64,000 nucleotides of DNA, taken from positions 1 through 64,000 of the forward strand of contig NZ_SDGK01000008.1 of NCBI RefSeq assembly GCF_004521965.1, read 5' to 3'. The notes under the pieces were generated by a model. It saw nothing but the letters and a program-made list of their open reading frames with translations. It made no database searches and was not told the origin of the DNA. Below, piece by piece: positions 37,146-46,473 of the stretch; position 1 is the first letter of the stretch; each line of letters begins with the position of its first letter. Made by a program: the position numbers and the translations under genes. The DNA comes from Weissella cibaria (GTDB lineage: Bacteria; Bacillota; Bacilli; Lactobacillales; Lactobacillaceae).

Positions 37146-38138
37146 TTACTTAAACAAGATAAAATATAGAACGGCAACAATCGAACCAACCGCCCAGAAG
37201 AATAAGTCCACTTGCCATTCATTCCATGGCTTGTCAGTGTTTCCCATCAAGCCACCCTTTTCGAAGCTGTGGTGAATAGGCGTCATCAAGAATACGCGCT
37301 TCTTGAAAAAGTGATAACTGGTTACTTGAATCATAACGGTTAACGTCTCAACCATAAAGACAAAGCCAATCAAAATCAATGACCATTCCCGGTGAAGGAC
37401 TAATGCGTTCATTGCCAGTCCAGCCCCTAACGCAAGGGATCCCGTATCGCCCATGAAGATTGTTGCTGGATAATGGTTAAAGACCAAGAATCCCAGTAAA
37501 GCGCCGATCATCAAAGCGTCTAACAAAACCATACTCATATCGCCTTGCATCAAGGCGATAATTAGATAGGCGACATAAGCGATAATGGCCGTCCCAGATG
37601 CTAAACCATCTAACCCGTCTGTCAGGTTTGTCGCATTAGACCACCCAACAAGCCAAAAAATAGTAAACAGGGCATAAACCACAACACTGTTGATTTCACC
37701 CAACCCAAATGGCAAGGCGAGCACAAAGTCAAATTTTCCCAAGTAAAGCACTGTCATTGCCAGTAAAGCAGCAACGATTTGTGCTGTCAGCTTTGGCAAA
37801 AAACGGAAACCTTCATCACGGTGATTGAAGATTTTGATACTGTCATCAAAACCGCCAACCAAAGCAAACACAATAATGGCAATTAGTGTTGCCCAACCCG
37901 TTGGCGTTGCGTGTCCGGTTGCTAACGCGAGAATCACGAATCCCAACACAACAACTGGGATAAACCCAGCCCCACCCATCGTGGGTGTGCCGGCTTTGGC
38001 TGCGTGATCAGGTCCATTTCCCCCTGTACGCATCACCAGTTGTTGCACCTTAATCTTTTTAAACCAATCTCGCAAGCGGGGCACAACTAGCACCGATGCA
38101 ATTAGACCTACTAATAAGCCTAGTAACAAAGTCGTCAT
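37146..38138 (-). CDS. mraY: Phospho-MurNAc-pentapeptide translocase MraY
   Basis: This 330-residue integral membrane enzyme makes lipid I. There are about ten transmembrane helices. MraY hallmarks are HAAKAGTPTMGGAG near residue 48, DLTDGLDGLASG-type TNLTDGLDGLASG near 170, FLVFNHYPATIFMGDTGSLALG near 218 and TPIHHSFEKGG near 285. I start it at MTTLLLGLLVG, with GAGGAG upstream, not at the ATG six codons earlier. The start lies 28 bases after the PBP gene. Confidence 0.95.
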   Translation of the reverse strand: MTTLLLGLLVGLIASVLVVPRLRDWFKKIKVQQLVMRTGGNGPDHAAKAGTPTMGGAGFIPVVVLGFVILALATGHATPTGWATLIAIIVFALVGGFDDSIKIFNHRDEGFRFLPKLTAQIVAALLAMTVLYLGKFDFVLALPFGLGEINSVVVYALFTIFWLVGWSNATNLTDGLDGLASGTAIIAYVAYLIIALMQGDMSMVLLDALMIGALLGFLVFNHYPATIFMGDTGSLALGAGLAMNALVLHREWSLILIGFVFMVETLTVMIQVTSYHFFKKRVFLMTPIHHSFEKGGLMGNTDKPWNEWQVDLFFWAVGSIVAVLYFILFK

Positions 38139-38166
38139 CTCGACGTCTCCTCTCAATCATTAATCT

Positions 38167-40359
38167 CTAATTTGTTTTGGGTTCCTTAAATTCAACCGTA
38201 ATGTCGTGATACCCATCCGCTAACTTGGTATCAGGCAAAATTGATTGCGTGCTAACGAAACCGTCGCCCTTGATGACAACATTAATATCCGCTAACTTTG
38301 CCCACGCTAACACATCACTTTTTGCCCAACCACCCATATCTGGCACGGCGATGTCATGACCCGTATTTAAGAATACACGTTGGCCAACCAGCGACTTTTG
38401 TCCGCCAATTGGGCTTTGCGATTTAACCGTCTTTCCATCACCCATAACAATTGGGGTTAAATTAGCGGCAGTCACTTCACGTTTTGCTTCGGCAGTTGAT
38501 CCACCGACAACAGTTGGAATTTTCACCTCTTGATCCGCGCTAACAACCACCTTATTATCATCCTCCGACATTTGCAGGGCCTGTTGCATCACACTAACGA
38601 ACACGTCAGACATATCGGTTGCAATATTGGCAGTATTTTGTTGCGGTTCTTTCGTCACCACATACATCAGGTAACGTGGGTTCTTAGCAGGTGCCATCCC
38701 CATCCAAGAATGGATCTCATGCGTGTTATCACCTGGTGCTGAATAACCAGTCGCCGTGGCAACCTGTGCTGTACCAGACTTACCCGTTGTCTTAACCCCT
38801 GGGATAGCATACATCTTGCCGAGACCGTATTCGGAATAAATAACATCCTCTAATTGTTCACGGGTCGCTTTCGCTGTTGATGCCTTAATCGGCTTAGCAA
38901 CAACTTCACGCTTGGCTTGATAAACCACTTTTTTGGTATTTGGATCAACAATTTTCTCAACAACATGCGGTTTCAATTCTTCACCATTACCAGCAATGGC
39001 TGAGTAAGCCTGCATCATCTGCAACGGTGTAATTGAAATCGCCTGTCCAAAAGCTGTGTTAGCTTGCTCGATTGGATACTTAAATTGCATTGTTCCAGCA
39101 GCTTCGCCGTCCAGCCCAGAGTCAGTTGACTTCAAAAAGCGGAACCGGTGAATATACTTTTCCCATGTATCCGCTCCCATCTTTTGCTCTGTCAGAGCCA
39201 TCGCGACGTTTGACGATTCTGCAATACCACGGGCATACGTAATTTCACCCCAACCCTCACCATTGTTCCAATCAGTAACCGCCCGGTCGCCAATTTTTAA
39301 TGTACCGGATTGGTAAGTTGCATCGCCATTCCAATTGTCCGTATCGATGGCAGCCGCTAACGTGATTCCTTTCATAACCGAGCCTGGCTCAAATGTCGTT
39401 GATGACAACTCGTTATTCCAATACGTACCAACCCCTTTACGGGTCGTTGCATTAAACGTTGGCCGTTGCGTTGTTGCTACGATATTTCCCGTCTTCGTAT
39501 CCATCACAACCGCGATGGCCGACTTAGGTTTCATATCCTCATCCAACGCGTCCATTTTCTTTTCCAGCGTCGTTTGCAACTTCGTATTCAACGTTGTATA
39601 GATATCATAACCATTTTCGGCCGGTTGATTATGTTTTGAAACAGCCAGATCTCCGTCATCGACGCTGGTATTTTTAACACCATTTTTCCCAGTCAATTGC
39701 TTGTTATACGCCTGTTCCAATCCCATCATCCCTGTTAACGTCTGTTTACCCGTCTTATCGTTCACTTTCTCACTGGTCATTCCCACCAAATCCGAAGCGA
39801 ATTTACCATTAGGATAAAAACGTGACGTCCCTGGTGTAAAAATAATCCCCGGGATTTTCAAGGCCTTAACCTTCTTGTACGTCGTGACATCCATTTTCAG
39901 CCCGCGTTGGCCAAACTGAACTTGATTCAAATCTTGCTTTCGGGCATTAGCTAGCACCTTTTGATATTCCACCGGTTTACCACCTAAAACCCCAGCCAAT
40001 TGCTTCGCAACCTTTTTATCTTGGCTAGGCTTTACGTAAGCAGGTTTACCATCCGCATCAATTTGCGATTTATCTAACACAGCCGCGGCCGTGTAAGTTG
40101 ATGAATTTTCAGCCAAAACATTTCCAACCGAATCAAAGATTTCACCACGCTTGGCTTGCACCTCGTTTTGACTCTGATAAATGAGTTGAGCGGCCTTGTC
40201 CAACTTATGTCCCTTTACCTCTTTGGCAACGGCAACATAAGAAAAACGGACCCCCAACACAACCAATACCAGTATCATCGACCCAAGCAAAATGCGCCCA
40301 GAGTTGCGACTATATTTATCCGATTGGTTACGTTTTGGCATCCGTTGTTTCTTTACCAT
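38167..40359 (-). CDS. pbpX: Division-specific penicillin-binding protein with PASTA domains (PBP2x/FtsI type)
   Basis: This is a 730-residue class B PBP that crosslinks septal peptidoglycan. It has a cytoplasmic basic N terminus, one transmembrane helix near residues 24-45, a dimerisation domain, and the transpeptidase domain. The catalytic serine is in SVMK near 333, SSN near 389 and KSGT near 535. Two C-terminal PASTA domains begin near 605 and 665. It follows ftsL by one base. The gene symbol is by analogy with streptococci. Confidence 0.94.
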   Translation of the reverse strand: MVKKQRMPKRNQSDKYSRNSGRILLGSMILVLVVLGVRFSYVAVAKEVKGHKLDKAAQLIYQSQNEVQAKRGEIFDSVGNVLAENSSTYTAAAVLDKSQIDADGKPAYVKPSQDKKVAKQLAGVLGGKPVEYQKVLANARKQDLNQVQFGQRGLKMDVTTYKKVKALKIPGIIFTPGTSRFYPNGKFASDLVGMTSEKVNDKTGKQTLTGMMGLEQAYNKQLTGKNGVKNTSVDDGDLAVSKHNQPAENGYDIYTTLNTKLQTTLEKKMDALDEDMKPKSAIAVVMDTKTGNIVATTQRPTFNATTRKGVGTYWNNELSSTTFEPGSVMKGITLAAAIDTDNWNGDATYQSGTLKIGDRAVTDWNNGEGWGEITYARGIAESSNVAMALTEQKMGADTWEKYIHRFRFLKSTDSGLDGEAAGTMQFKYPIEQANTAFGQAISITPLQMMQAYSAIAGNGEELKPHVVEKIVDPNTKKVVYQAKREVVAKPIKASTAKATREQLEDVIYSEYGLGKMYAIPGVKTTGKSGTAQVATATGYSAPGDNTHEIHSWMGMAPAKNPRYLMYVVTKEPQQNTANIATDMSDVFVSVMQQALQMSEDDNKVVVSADQEVKIPTVVGGSTAEAKREVTAANLTPIVMGDGKTVKSQSPIGGQKSLVGQRVFLNTGHDIAVPDMGGWAKSDVLAWAKLADINVVIKGDGFVSTQSILPDTKLADGYHDITVEFKEPKTN

Positions 40360-40360
40360 G

Positions 40361-40732
40361 CTACTTCACGTTCCTTATGTTTTGATTCTGTAAACTCAAA
40401 CCATGCTTTTCAGCAACTTTACCCAAGCGATCTGGACTAGATAAGCTGCTAACTTCTTGCTTCAAATCGTTATTTTTGTCACGTAATTGTTCGAGCTGCG
40501 TCGTTGTTGACTGGAGTTGCTTATTAGCTGAAGCACCCTTACTTGCCATGAACATGACCAAAAACGCCATAAAGGCAACCGTTACAACCGCGGCAGCCGC
40601 CATTGTCAAATCCATTGCATTCCAAACGGGCTTCTCATAAGGGCGACGCACCGTCTTAGTCTTAACCCGGCGTTGCGGCTTATTAACTTTTTTTGGCGCT
40701 GTATTGCCAGCGTACTTTGGCATTGCATCCAT
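40361..40732 (-). CDS. ftsL: Cell division protein FtsL
   Basis: This 123-residue bitopic protein has a basic cytoplasmic N terminus (about 55 residues, KKVNKPQRRVKTKTVRR), one transmembrane helix (LTMAAAAVVTVAFMAFLVMF) and a coiled-coil leucine-zipper-like extracellular part (LEQLRDKNNDLKQEVSSL). It pairs with DivIB and DivIC. Identification rests on topology and position between rsmH and the PBP gene, since FtsL sequences vary. Confidence 0.9.
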   Translation of the reverse strand: MDAMPKYAGNTAPKKVNKPQRRVKTKTVRRPYEKPVWNAMDLTMAAAAVVTVAFMAFLVMFMASKGASANKQLQSTTTQLEQLRDKNNDLKQEVSSLSSPDRLGKVAEKHGLSLQNQNIRNVK

Positions 40733-40783
40733 GACTTTCAGATCCTTCCTTACACGTTCTTATTTAGGTAAGAACAGTTTTCA

Positions 40784-41728
40784 TTAACGTAGTCTTTCAA
40801 TAACACGTAACTTGGCAGAATGTGCCCGGTGATTTTCCGCCATTTCTTCTTCAGATGGCAAAATTGGCTTACGTGACACCAATTTAAAATCAGGTTGCAT
40901 CTCATCTGGAATGATTGGCAGCCCCGCTGGCACTTCCGGTAACGCCGTCTTTTCTTTAAACATTGTCTTTACTAGACGATCTTCCAACGAGTGGAACGTA
41001 ATAACTGAAATCCGGCCCCCAACTTTTAACATGTCAATCGCTTGGGCTAAAGATTCTTCTACCACCCCAAGTTCATCATTAACTGCGATACGAATCGCTT
41101 GAAATGATCGCTTAGCTGGATGTCCACCTGTACGGCGAGCCGCAGCCGGAATAGCTGACTTAATCACTTCTACCAATTCAAAAGTTGTTTCAATTGGTTT
41201 AATCGCACGTTGCCGTTCAACAGCGCGTGCAATTTGCTTGGCAAACTTTTCCTCACCATAACGAGACAAAATACGAAATAAGTCGTGGAAATCCCACTCA
41301 TTAACAACCGTCCGGGCATTCAACTCTTGGGATTGATCCATCCGCATGTCAAGTGGCGCATCGTAGTTGTATGAGAAGCCACGTTGCCCATCATCGAACT
41401 GTGGTGATGACACGCCAAGATCGTAAACAATCCCATCGATTTCAGTCACACCGACTTCAGCCAAAGCAGCTTTCAAATTACGAAAATTATTTTGAATAAA
41501 AGCTATCTTACCAGCTGCTAACTCAGCTGCTAGGTGCTCCTTGTTGTAGTTGATTGCCGTAATGTCTTGATCAAACGACCAGAGCTTACCCGTTATCAAA
41601 CGGCTGGCCAACAATTGTGAGTGACCACCGCCACCTAAGGTTGCATCCACATAGACACCATCTGGCTTAACATTTAAATTATCGATTGCTTCATTAAGCA
41701 AGACTGTCACGTGATTAAATTCCGTCAT
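40784..41728 (-). CDS. rsmH: 16S rRNA (cytosine-1402 N4) methyltransferase RsmH (MraW)
   Basis: This 314-residue SAM-dependent methyltransferase modifies C1402 in the decoding centre. Family blocks are [12 protein letters not shown] at the start, the SAM motif [15 protein letters not shown] near 27, [15 protein letters not shown] near 122, and [15 protein letters not shown] near 240. It directly follows mraZ, the usual first pair of the dcw cluster. Confidence 0.96.
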   Translation of the reverse strand: MTEFNHVTVLLNEAIDNLNVKPDGVYVDATLGGGGHSQLLASRLITGKLWSFDQDITAINYNKEHLAAELAAGKIAFIQNNFRNLKAALAEVGVTEIDGIVYDLGVSSPQFDDGQRGFSYNYDAPLDMRMDQSQELNARTVVNEWDFHDLFRILSRYGEEKFAKQIARAVERQRAIKPIETTFELVEVIKSAIPAAARRTGGHPAKRSFQAIRIAVNDELGVVEESLAQAIDMLKVGGRISVITFHSLEDRLVKTMFKEKTALPEVPAGLPIIPDEMQPDFKLVSRKPILPSEEEMAENHRAHSAKLRVIERLR

Positions 41729-41788
41729 GGCTTAAACCGTTTGACCTTTCATCTTAGTTAACCGGCATAACCCAGTTTGTTTTATTTT

Positions 41789-42223
41789 TTAGAAACCGAG
41801 GTCTTCCAAACCATCGGCAATATCATCAAAATTCTCAGCTGTTTCTTCTTCGTAGGCTCGCCACTTTTCAGCACTCCACAACTCAAAAGTATCATCACCA
41901 AGGCCAAACACTGTCACATCCTTATCAAGGTTGGCATATTCACGCAAAGTCTGTGACAAATTCACGCGACCTTGCTTGTCAAATTCGACTTCCAATGCGC
42001 CACCAAAAACAAATCGCTTAAATTGGCGTGCCTTAGCATTGGTTTCCGGCAAAGCATTAATCTTGGCAGAAAAATATTGCCAACCGCTCATTGTATAAGC
42101 ACGCAGTGAATGATCCATCCAACGTGTGATAACAAAGGCATCACCTAATTGACTGCGAAATTTTGCAGGGATAATCAACCGGTTCTTCGTATCCAGCGTG
42201 TGCTGGTATGTACCCATGAACAT
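41789..42223 (-). CDS. mraZ: Transcriptional regulator MraZ
   Basis: This 144-residue protein has two MraZ/SpoVT-AbrB half-domains: the N-terminal MFMGTYQHTLDTKNRLIIPAKFR, and the C-terminal copy around ALEVEFDKQGRVNLSQTLREYA near residues 74-95. MraZ proteins form ring-like oligomers that bind tandem GTGG-type repeats upstream of their own operon. Such repeats are present here at 42309-42352 just upstream, and a second array lies at 42520-42553. It is the first gene of the dcw operon. Confidence 0.95.
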   Translation of the reverse strand: MFMGTYQHTLDTKNRLIIPAKFRSQLGDAFVITRWMDHSLRAYTMSGWQYFSAKINALPETNAKARQFKRFVFGGALEVEFDKQGRVNLSQTLREYANLDKDVTVFGLGDDTFELWSAEKWRAYEEETAENFDDIADGLEDLGF

Positions 42224-42308
42224 CGGCGTTACCCCCTTTCAATTTAACCAACTAGGTCTACCAGTTGCGAATGTTAAGAAAAGTCGAAAATTCAATACAT
42301 TTAATTTA

Positions 42309-42352
42309 CCACAATCTCCCACATCTCACCACCTTCCCCCACACGTCACCAC
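42309..42352 (-). promoter_or_regulatory. MraZ operator: five GTGG boxes at exact 10-bp spacing
   Basis: On the minus strand GTGG occurs at 42349-42352, 42339-42342, 42329-42332, 42319-42322 and 42309-42312, one helical turn apart. The array starts four bases after a TATATT -10-like element (42356-42361), so bound MraZ would cover the start site. The -35 is poor. Confidence 0.85.
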
Positions 42353-42519
42353 AAGAATATAGCTTGATTTTAGAGACAGAAATGTTGATATACCGGTCTG
42401 GAGTAACCTTTTTAACAGTCACTTTACAAGTTTTCGAAGAACTTTAGAATTTGAAGAATTCTTTAACTTTCCAGGCGAAAAAGCTTGATATAACAACCTT
42501 TTAAGTTAATGATAAGCCA

Positions 42520-42553
42520 GTGGTGAATGGTGGTACGTGGTGGGAGGCGGTGA
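42520..42553 (+). promoter_or_regulatory. Second MraZ-box-like array, opposite strand
   Basis: On the plus strand GTGG occurs at 42520-42523, 42530-42533 and 42540-42543, with GTGA at 42550-42553, again at 10-bp spacing. A TTGATA -35-like element lies at 42485-42490 on the same strand, but its -10 is unclear. The array is 168 bases from the first and points the other way. Confidence 0.7.
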
Positions 42554-42571
42554 CACTGTTTCGCAAAAAAA

Positions 42572-42607
42572 AAGAGGTTAGAACAGATTACTCTGTTCTA
42601 ACCTCTT
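42572..42607 (-). terminator. Terminator upstream of the mraZ region
   Basis: Fifteen-base arms (aagaggttagaacag / ctgttctaacctctt) with a six-base loop are followed on the minus strand by nine T. It ends the prmA-rsmE transcript, so the dcw cluster needs its own promoter. Confidence 0.92.
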
Positions 42608-42645
42608 AGGACGTAAAACTCCATGACAAGTCAATCACGATGTCA

Positions 42646-43026
42646 TTATATTTCGCGGAAACCGCCATCCACTGGGATTTGATTCTCTACATCAACCTCC
42701 TCCTCTTGTCCGCGCGTAAACGCAAACAACTCAATGACGAAGTACAGTGCGGCTAAGTAATAACCGTAGATATGTGAATTTAACCCTAACCAAATTGAAG
42801 CCAAGAAAAAAATGGGCCAAATAAATAGCAAATACCAAAATGCACCATGTTTCCGTAAGAACGCACCTGCGATAATGCTAAAAATCATATTCACAATAAA
42901 TAATGAAAAGACAATTTTAAAATTAACGCTCAATGCCGTTTTATTAATAACGAAAGGTACTAAGAGTGCCAGAATTGGTACCCAACCCCAAAAACGCCAA
43001 TCAAACGCTTCCTTTAATCGCTTCAT
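42646..43026 (-). CDS. Small integral membrane protein of unknown function
   Basis: This 126-residue protein has about four hydrophobic helices: WGWVPILALLVPFVINK, IVFSLFIVNMIFSIIAGAFL, WYLLFIWPIFFLASIWLGL and YYLAALYFVIELFAF. Its acidic C-terminal tail is EEEVDVENQIPVDGG. It lies at the end of the prmA-rsmE transcript and upstream of mraZ. A DUF3397-type protein is one possibility from context, but I cannot confirm it from motifs. No enzymatic residues stand out. Confidence 0.75.
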   Translation of the reverse strand: MKRLKEAFDWRFWGWVPILALLVPFVINKTALSVNFKIVFSLFIVNMIFSIIAGAFLRKHGAFWYLLFIWPIFFLASIWLGLNSHIYGYYLAALYFVIELFAFTRGQEEEVDVENQIPVDGGFREI

Positions 43027-43063
43027 GTTCCTTACCTCTTTTTTGTTACCACACTAATCTTTC

Positions 43064-43810
43064 CTAACGTTCTAACTCGAGCGCAAAACTCAGAGCGCTA
43101 AGCGCATAAAGCGGCGCTGTTTCAGCGCGTAAAATGCGTGGGCCAAGTCCTGCCGCTACAAACCCAAACTTTTCCGTTAGTAATTCTAACTCAGCTTCCT
43201 TTAAGCCACCTTCAGGCCCAACCAAAAAGGCTACTTCGTCACCTGAATGTAATCGGGCGAACTGTTGGGCAAGCATTGCTGCTTCCCCTTGCTTTGCGCT
43301 TTCTTCCCAAGCCACAATTTTGATCATTGCTTCCGGTAGCGTCAGCGCTTGCAAATTTGGCAAATACTGAACATCCGGAACAGTTAATCGGTGGGATTGT
43401 TCAGCAGCGCCTTGTGCAATCTTGGCGAGACGAGCAATTTTTTTATCTGCCTTCATGCCCCAATGTACGACCGACCAATCAGTTTCAACAAAGATAATAT
43501 GATGCACCCCTAATTCAGTCGCTTTCTGCACCACAAGCTCAGGCTTATCGCCCTTTGCCAGTCCTAAAATCAAAGTCGCCTGCACAGGAAGTTCAACATT
43601 AGTTTCAACATGTTCCACCACCGTCATCCGTGTCACATCACCATCAATCTTGCTAACCTTAGCAACAACCATCGTTTCATGATCGGGATAGACAAACTCA
43701 GCCATTGTGCCAACTTTACCACGTAAAACCGTCATCAAATGATGCGCAATGTCATACGGCAAATCAAACTCGTCAATCTCTGGCGTTTCCGTCAAAAAAT
43801 AACGTTGCAT
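43064..43810 (-). CDS. rsmE: 16S rRNA (uridine-1498 N3) methyltransferase RsmE
   Basis: This 248-residue SPOUT-class methyltransferase has an N-terminal PUA-like domain (MQRYFLTETPEIDEF) and a C-terminal knotted SAM-binding domain. Signatures are LGLAKGDKPELVVQKATELGV near 85, AAEQSHRLTVPDV near 140, VGPEGGLKEAELELL near 200 and LGPRILRAETAPLYALS near the end. Its ATG overlaps the prmA stop by one base. Confidence 0.95.
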   Translation of the reverse strand: MQRYFLTETPEIDEFDLPYDIAHHLMTVLRGKVGTMAEFVYPDHETMVVAKVSKIDGDVTRMTVVEHVETNVELPVQATLILGLAKGDKPELVVQKATELGVHHIIFVETDWSVVHWGMKADKKIARLAKIAQGAAEQSHRLTVPDVQYLPNLQALTLPEAMIKIVAWEESAKQGEAAMLAQQFARLHSGDEVAFLVGPEGGLKEAELELLTEKFGFVAAGLGPRILRAETAPLYALSALSFALELER

Positions 43811-44766
43811 TACTTTTCATCCTCACTCGCTCGGTGCGCAATCAAGCCGTACCACTCACCAAGCTTCATTTTCTCGTCCATGATGTATCCTGAGGTCTCT
43901 AACTTGGCAACGATGACGTCCGCCTTATCTTGGTAGATACCTGACAACAAGAATTTTCCACCTGGTCGTAAAACAGATTCAACTTGTGGAATCAATGGTA
44001 CCAGTACCTCTGCCAACATATTAGCAACCACGATATCAAACTCCTGTGCTGGCACGTCCTGCAATAGGTCGCTCGCCATCACCTTGATATTTGATGCAAT
44101 TGGGTTCAAATCCAAGTTACCTTGGGCAGAACGAACCGCAACTTCATCAATATCCGTGCCAAGCACTGAGCTAGCTCCCAACAACTTGGCGGCAATACCA
44201 AGGACACCTGAACCAGTGCCGACATCCAACAAACGTTCACCACCACGAATCACAATTTCAAGTGCTTGCATCATCAACCGCGTCGTGGGGTGAGTACCGG
44301 TACCGAATGCCATGCCTGGATCAAGCACAATAACTTGTTCATCCTTTTGTGCTGGAACATACTCTTCCCACTTCGGTACAACGGTCAAATGACGCGTAAC
44401 CCGAACTGGGTGGTAATACTTTTGCCATTCCGTCGCCCAGTCATCGTCCTTAACAGCCGTCGTCGTCACGGTACCAGGCGTTGCATCCAATCCGAAATCA
44501 GCTAATTGATTAACGCGCATTTGTACACCATTAATCACCTCAGGCAAGTTGATATTTTCTGGGAAGTACCCTGCCACCACGGCACCAAATTCCCGGTGTT
44601 CAACAACATCCCAGTCAACCCACACGGTTGCATCGGCTGGTTCGTAACTATCTACATCAGCGGCGTCATCAATTTGAATTCCTTCGGCGCCGGCTTCCAT
44701 CAAAATATTGCTTACCGCTTCGACCGCTTCACTTTGGGTCTCGACGATTACTTCTTGCCAACTCAT
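43810..44766 (-). CDS. prmA: Ribosomal protein L11 methyltransferase PrmA
   Basis: This 318-residue enzyme trimethylates ribosomal protein L11. It has an N-terminal substrate-recognition domain and a C-terminal class I fold with LDPGMAFGTGTHPTTRL near residue 165, LLDVGTGSGVLGIAA near 195, DIDEVAV and VANMLAEVL near 258. It opens the prmA-rsmE transcript, downstream of the pyk terminator. Confidence 0.95.
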   Translation of the reverse strand: MSWQEVIVETQSEAVEAVSNILMEAGAEGIQIDDAADVDSYEPADATVWVDWDVVEHREFGAVVAGYFPENINLPEVINGVQMRVNQLADFGLDATPGTVTTTAVKDDDWATEWQKYYHPVRVTRHLTVVPKWEEYVPAQKDEQVIVLDPGMAFGTGTHPTTRLMMQALEIVIRGGERLLDVGTGSGVLGIAAKLLGASSVLGTDIDEVAVRSAQGNLDLNPIASNIKVMASDLLQDVPAQEFDIVVANMLAEVLVPLIPQVESVLRPGGKFLLSGIYQDKADVIVAKLETSGYIMDEKMKLGEWYGLIAHRASEDEK

Positions 44767-44820
44767 CAGCTTTTCCTCATCAATTCGTATTAGTATTACC
44801 TAAAGAATAACATAAAAAAA

Positions 44821-44850
44821 GAACGGGAGATAACAAGTATCTCTCGTTCT
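44821..44850 (-). terminator. Terminator after pyk
   Basis: Arms gaacgggagata / tatctctcgttc (one mismatch) with a short loop are followed by seven T on the minus strand. Confidence 0.88.
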
Positions 44851-44868
44851 TAATTAACAACTAACTAA

Positions 44869-46290
44869 TTAGTCGACCGTAACGATCGTCATCAAGTTAG
44901 TCGTACCTGAAGTCGTTACAGGAATACCCGCAGTAACGATGATAGTATCACCCTTTTCTGCCAAACCTGCAGCAACAACTTCCTTCTTAGCCAAGTCGAT
45001 CAAAGCATCAGTGTTGTCCACTGCTTCTGAGATAACTGGTTGCACACCCCAGTAAACCGTCAATGAACGTTGTACACGCTCGTCGAAAGTCAACGCCAAG
45101 ATGTCGGCGTTAGGACGGTACTTTGAAATCATCTTTGCAGTGTAACCTGAAGTCGTTGCGGCAACGATAGCCTTAACGTTCAAGTTTGCTGCAGCCGTAG
45201 CAACAGCAGCAGCAACTGATTCAGTAACGTCAGTAGCGTCAAAGTTGTTTACGTGACGACCGTTCAATGCCAAAGCAGTTTCTGCCTTTTCATCGATGCG
45301 GGCCATCGTAGCAACAGCAGCAACTGGGTATGCACCGTTAGCTGACTCACCTGACAACATCGTAGCGTCAGTTCCGTCAAATACAGCGTTGGCAACGTCA
45401 GAAGCTTCGGCACGTGTAGGACGTGGGTTTTCTTGCATTGAATCCAACATGTCAGTAGCCGTAATAACTGGCTTACCAGCAGCGTTCATCATGCGGATCA
45501 AGTCCTTTTGTACCAAAGGCACGTTTTCTGCTGGAATTTCAACACCCATGTCTCCACGAGCAATCATCAAACCATCAGAAACCTTTAAGATTTCAGCAAA
45601 GTTGTCGATACCTTCTTGAGATTCGATCTTAGGGAAGATCATAACATCTTCCTTACCAGCTTCTACCAACAAAGCACGGATGTCTTCAACGTCTGAAGGC
45701 TTACGTACGAATGAAGCGGCGATGTATTGGATACCTTGTTCCAAACCGAAGCGGATGTCATCGGCATCCTTTTCAGTGATACCTGGCAAGTTGATTGAAA
45801 CACCAGGTGCGTTAACACCCTTACGTGATCCCAACAAACCGTGGTTTTGAACTTCAGTAACCAATTCGCGGTTAGCTTCATCCTTTTCAGTGATCAACAT
45901 GTCAATCTTACCGTCGTCGAACAACACGTGTCCGCCAACCTTAACATCGTCGAACAAACCTGGGTAAGTTACGGCAACCTTTTCCTTAGTACCTTCAAGA
46001 GATGAATCCATTGAGATGCGGACAACATCACCGATGTTGAACTCAATCTTACCTGGCTCTTGAACAGTCGTACGGATTTCAGCACCCTTAGTGTCTAACA
46101 AGAACCCTACAGTGTTACCTGAAATCTTCTCGGCTTCGCGCACAGCGTTCATACGACCCAAGTGTTCCTCGTGGTCTCCGTGTGAGAAGTTGAAACGTAC
46201 AACGTTGGCACCTGACTCGATTAACTTCGTAATAGTCTCGACGTCAGAACTAGCTGGTCCAAGCGTTGAAACAATCTTGGTCTTCTTCAT
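44869..46290 (-). CDS. pyk: Pyruvate kinase
   Basis: This 473-residue glycolytic enzyme converts phosphoenolpyruvate and ADP to pyruvate and ATP. Motifs are MKKTKIVSTLGPASSDVETI at the start, VRFNFSHGDHEEH near 33, the catalytic FPKIESQEGI near 218 and MIARGDMGVEIP near 240, and TATDMLDSMQENPRPTRAE near 275. It lacks the extra C-terminal PEP-utiliser-like domain found in the longer Bacillus enzyme. It is monocistronic with a recognisable promoter. Confidence 0.96.
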   Translation of the reverse strand: MKKTKIVSTLGPASSDVETITKLIESGANVVRFNFSHGDHEEHLGRMNAVREAEKISGNTVGFLLDTKGAEIRTTVQEPGKIEFNIGDVVRISMDSSLEGTKEKVAVTYPGLFDDVKVGGHVLFDDGKIDMLITEKDEANRELVTEVQNHGLLGSRKGVNAPGVSINLPGITEKDADDIRFGLEQGIQYIAASFVRKPSDVEDIRALLVEAGKEDVMIFPKIESQEGIDNFAEILKVSDGLMIARGDMGVEIPAENVPLVQKDLIRMMNAAGKPVITATDMLDSMQENPRPTRAEASDVANAVFDGTDATMLSGESANGAYPVAAVATMARIDEKAETALALNGRHVNNFDATDVTESVAAAVATAAANLNVKAIVAATTSGYTAKMISKYRPNADILALTFDERVQRSLTVYWGVQPVISEAVDNTDALIDLAKKEVVAAGLAEKGDTIIVTAGIPVTTSGTTNLMTIVTVD

Positions 46291-46345
46291 GATCTGAAAA
46301 ATCTCCTTCGTTTTGTGTTGATAGTGTATCTACCTACTGTTACTT

Positions 46346-46374
46346 ATTGTACTATTTTTCACTTTTTTTGTACA
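46346..46374 (-). promoter_or_regulatory. Predicted pyk promoter
   Basis: On the minus strand TGTACA (46369-46374), a 17-base A-rich spacer and TACAAT (46346-46351) precede pyk by about 55 bases. Confidence 0.65.
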
Positions 46375-46427
46375 CATTTTTTGTTCGAATCATGTTGCAA
46401 ATAATAGACACCAATTATACAAAGAAA

Positions 46428-46462
46428 AACCACCTAGCATGCTTTGAAACATACTAGGTGGT
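46428..46462 (-). terminator. Terminator after the lysine permease gene
   Basis: Arms aaccacctagcat / atactaggtggtt (one mismatch) with a loop are followed by T5 on the minus strand. Confidence 0.88.
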
Positions 46463-46473
46463 TCGGAACTTAT

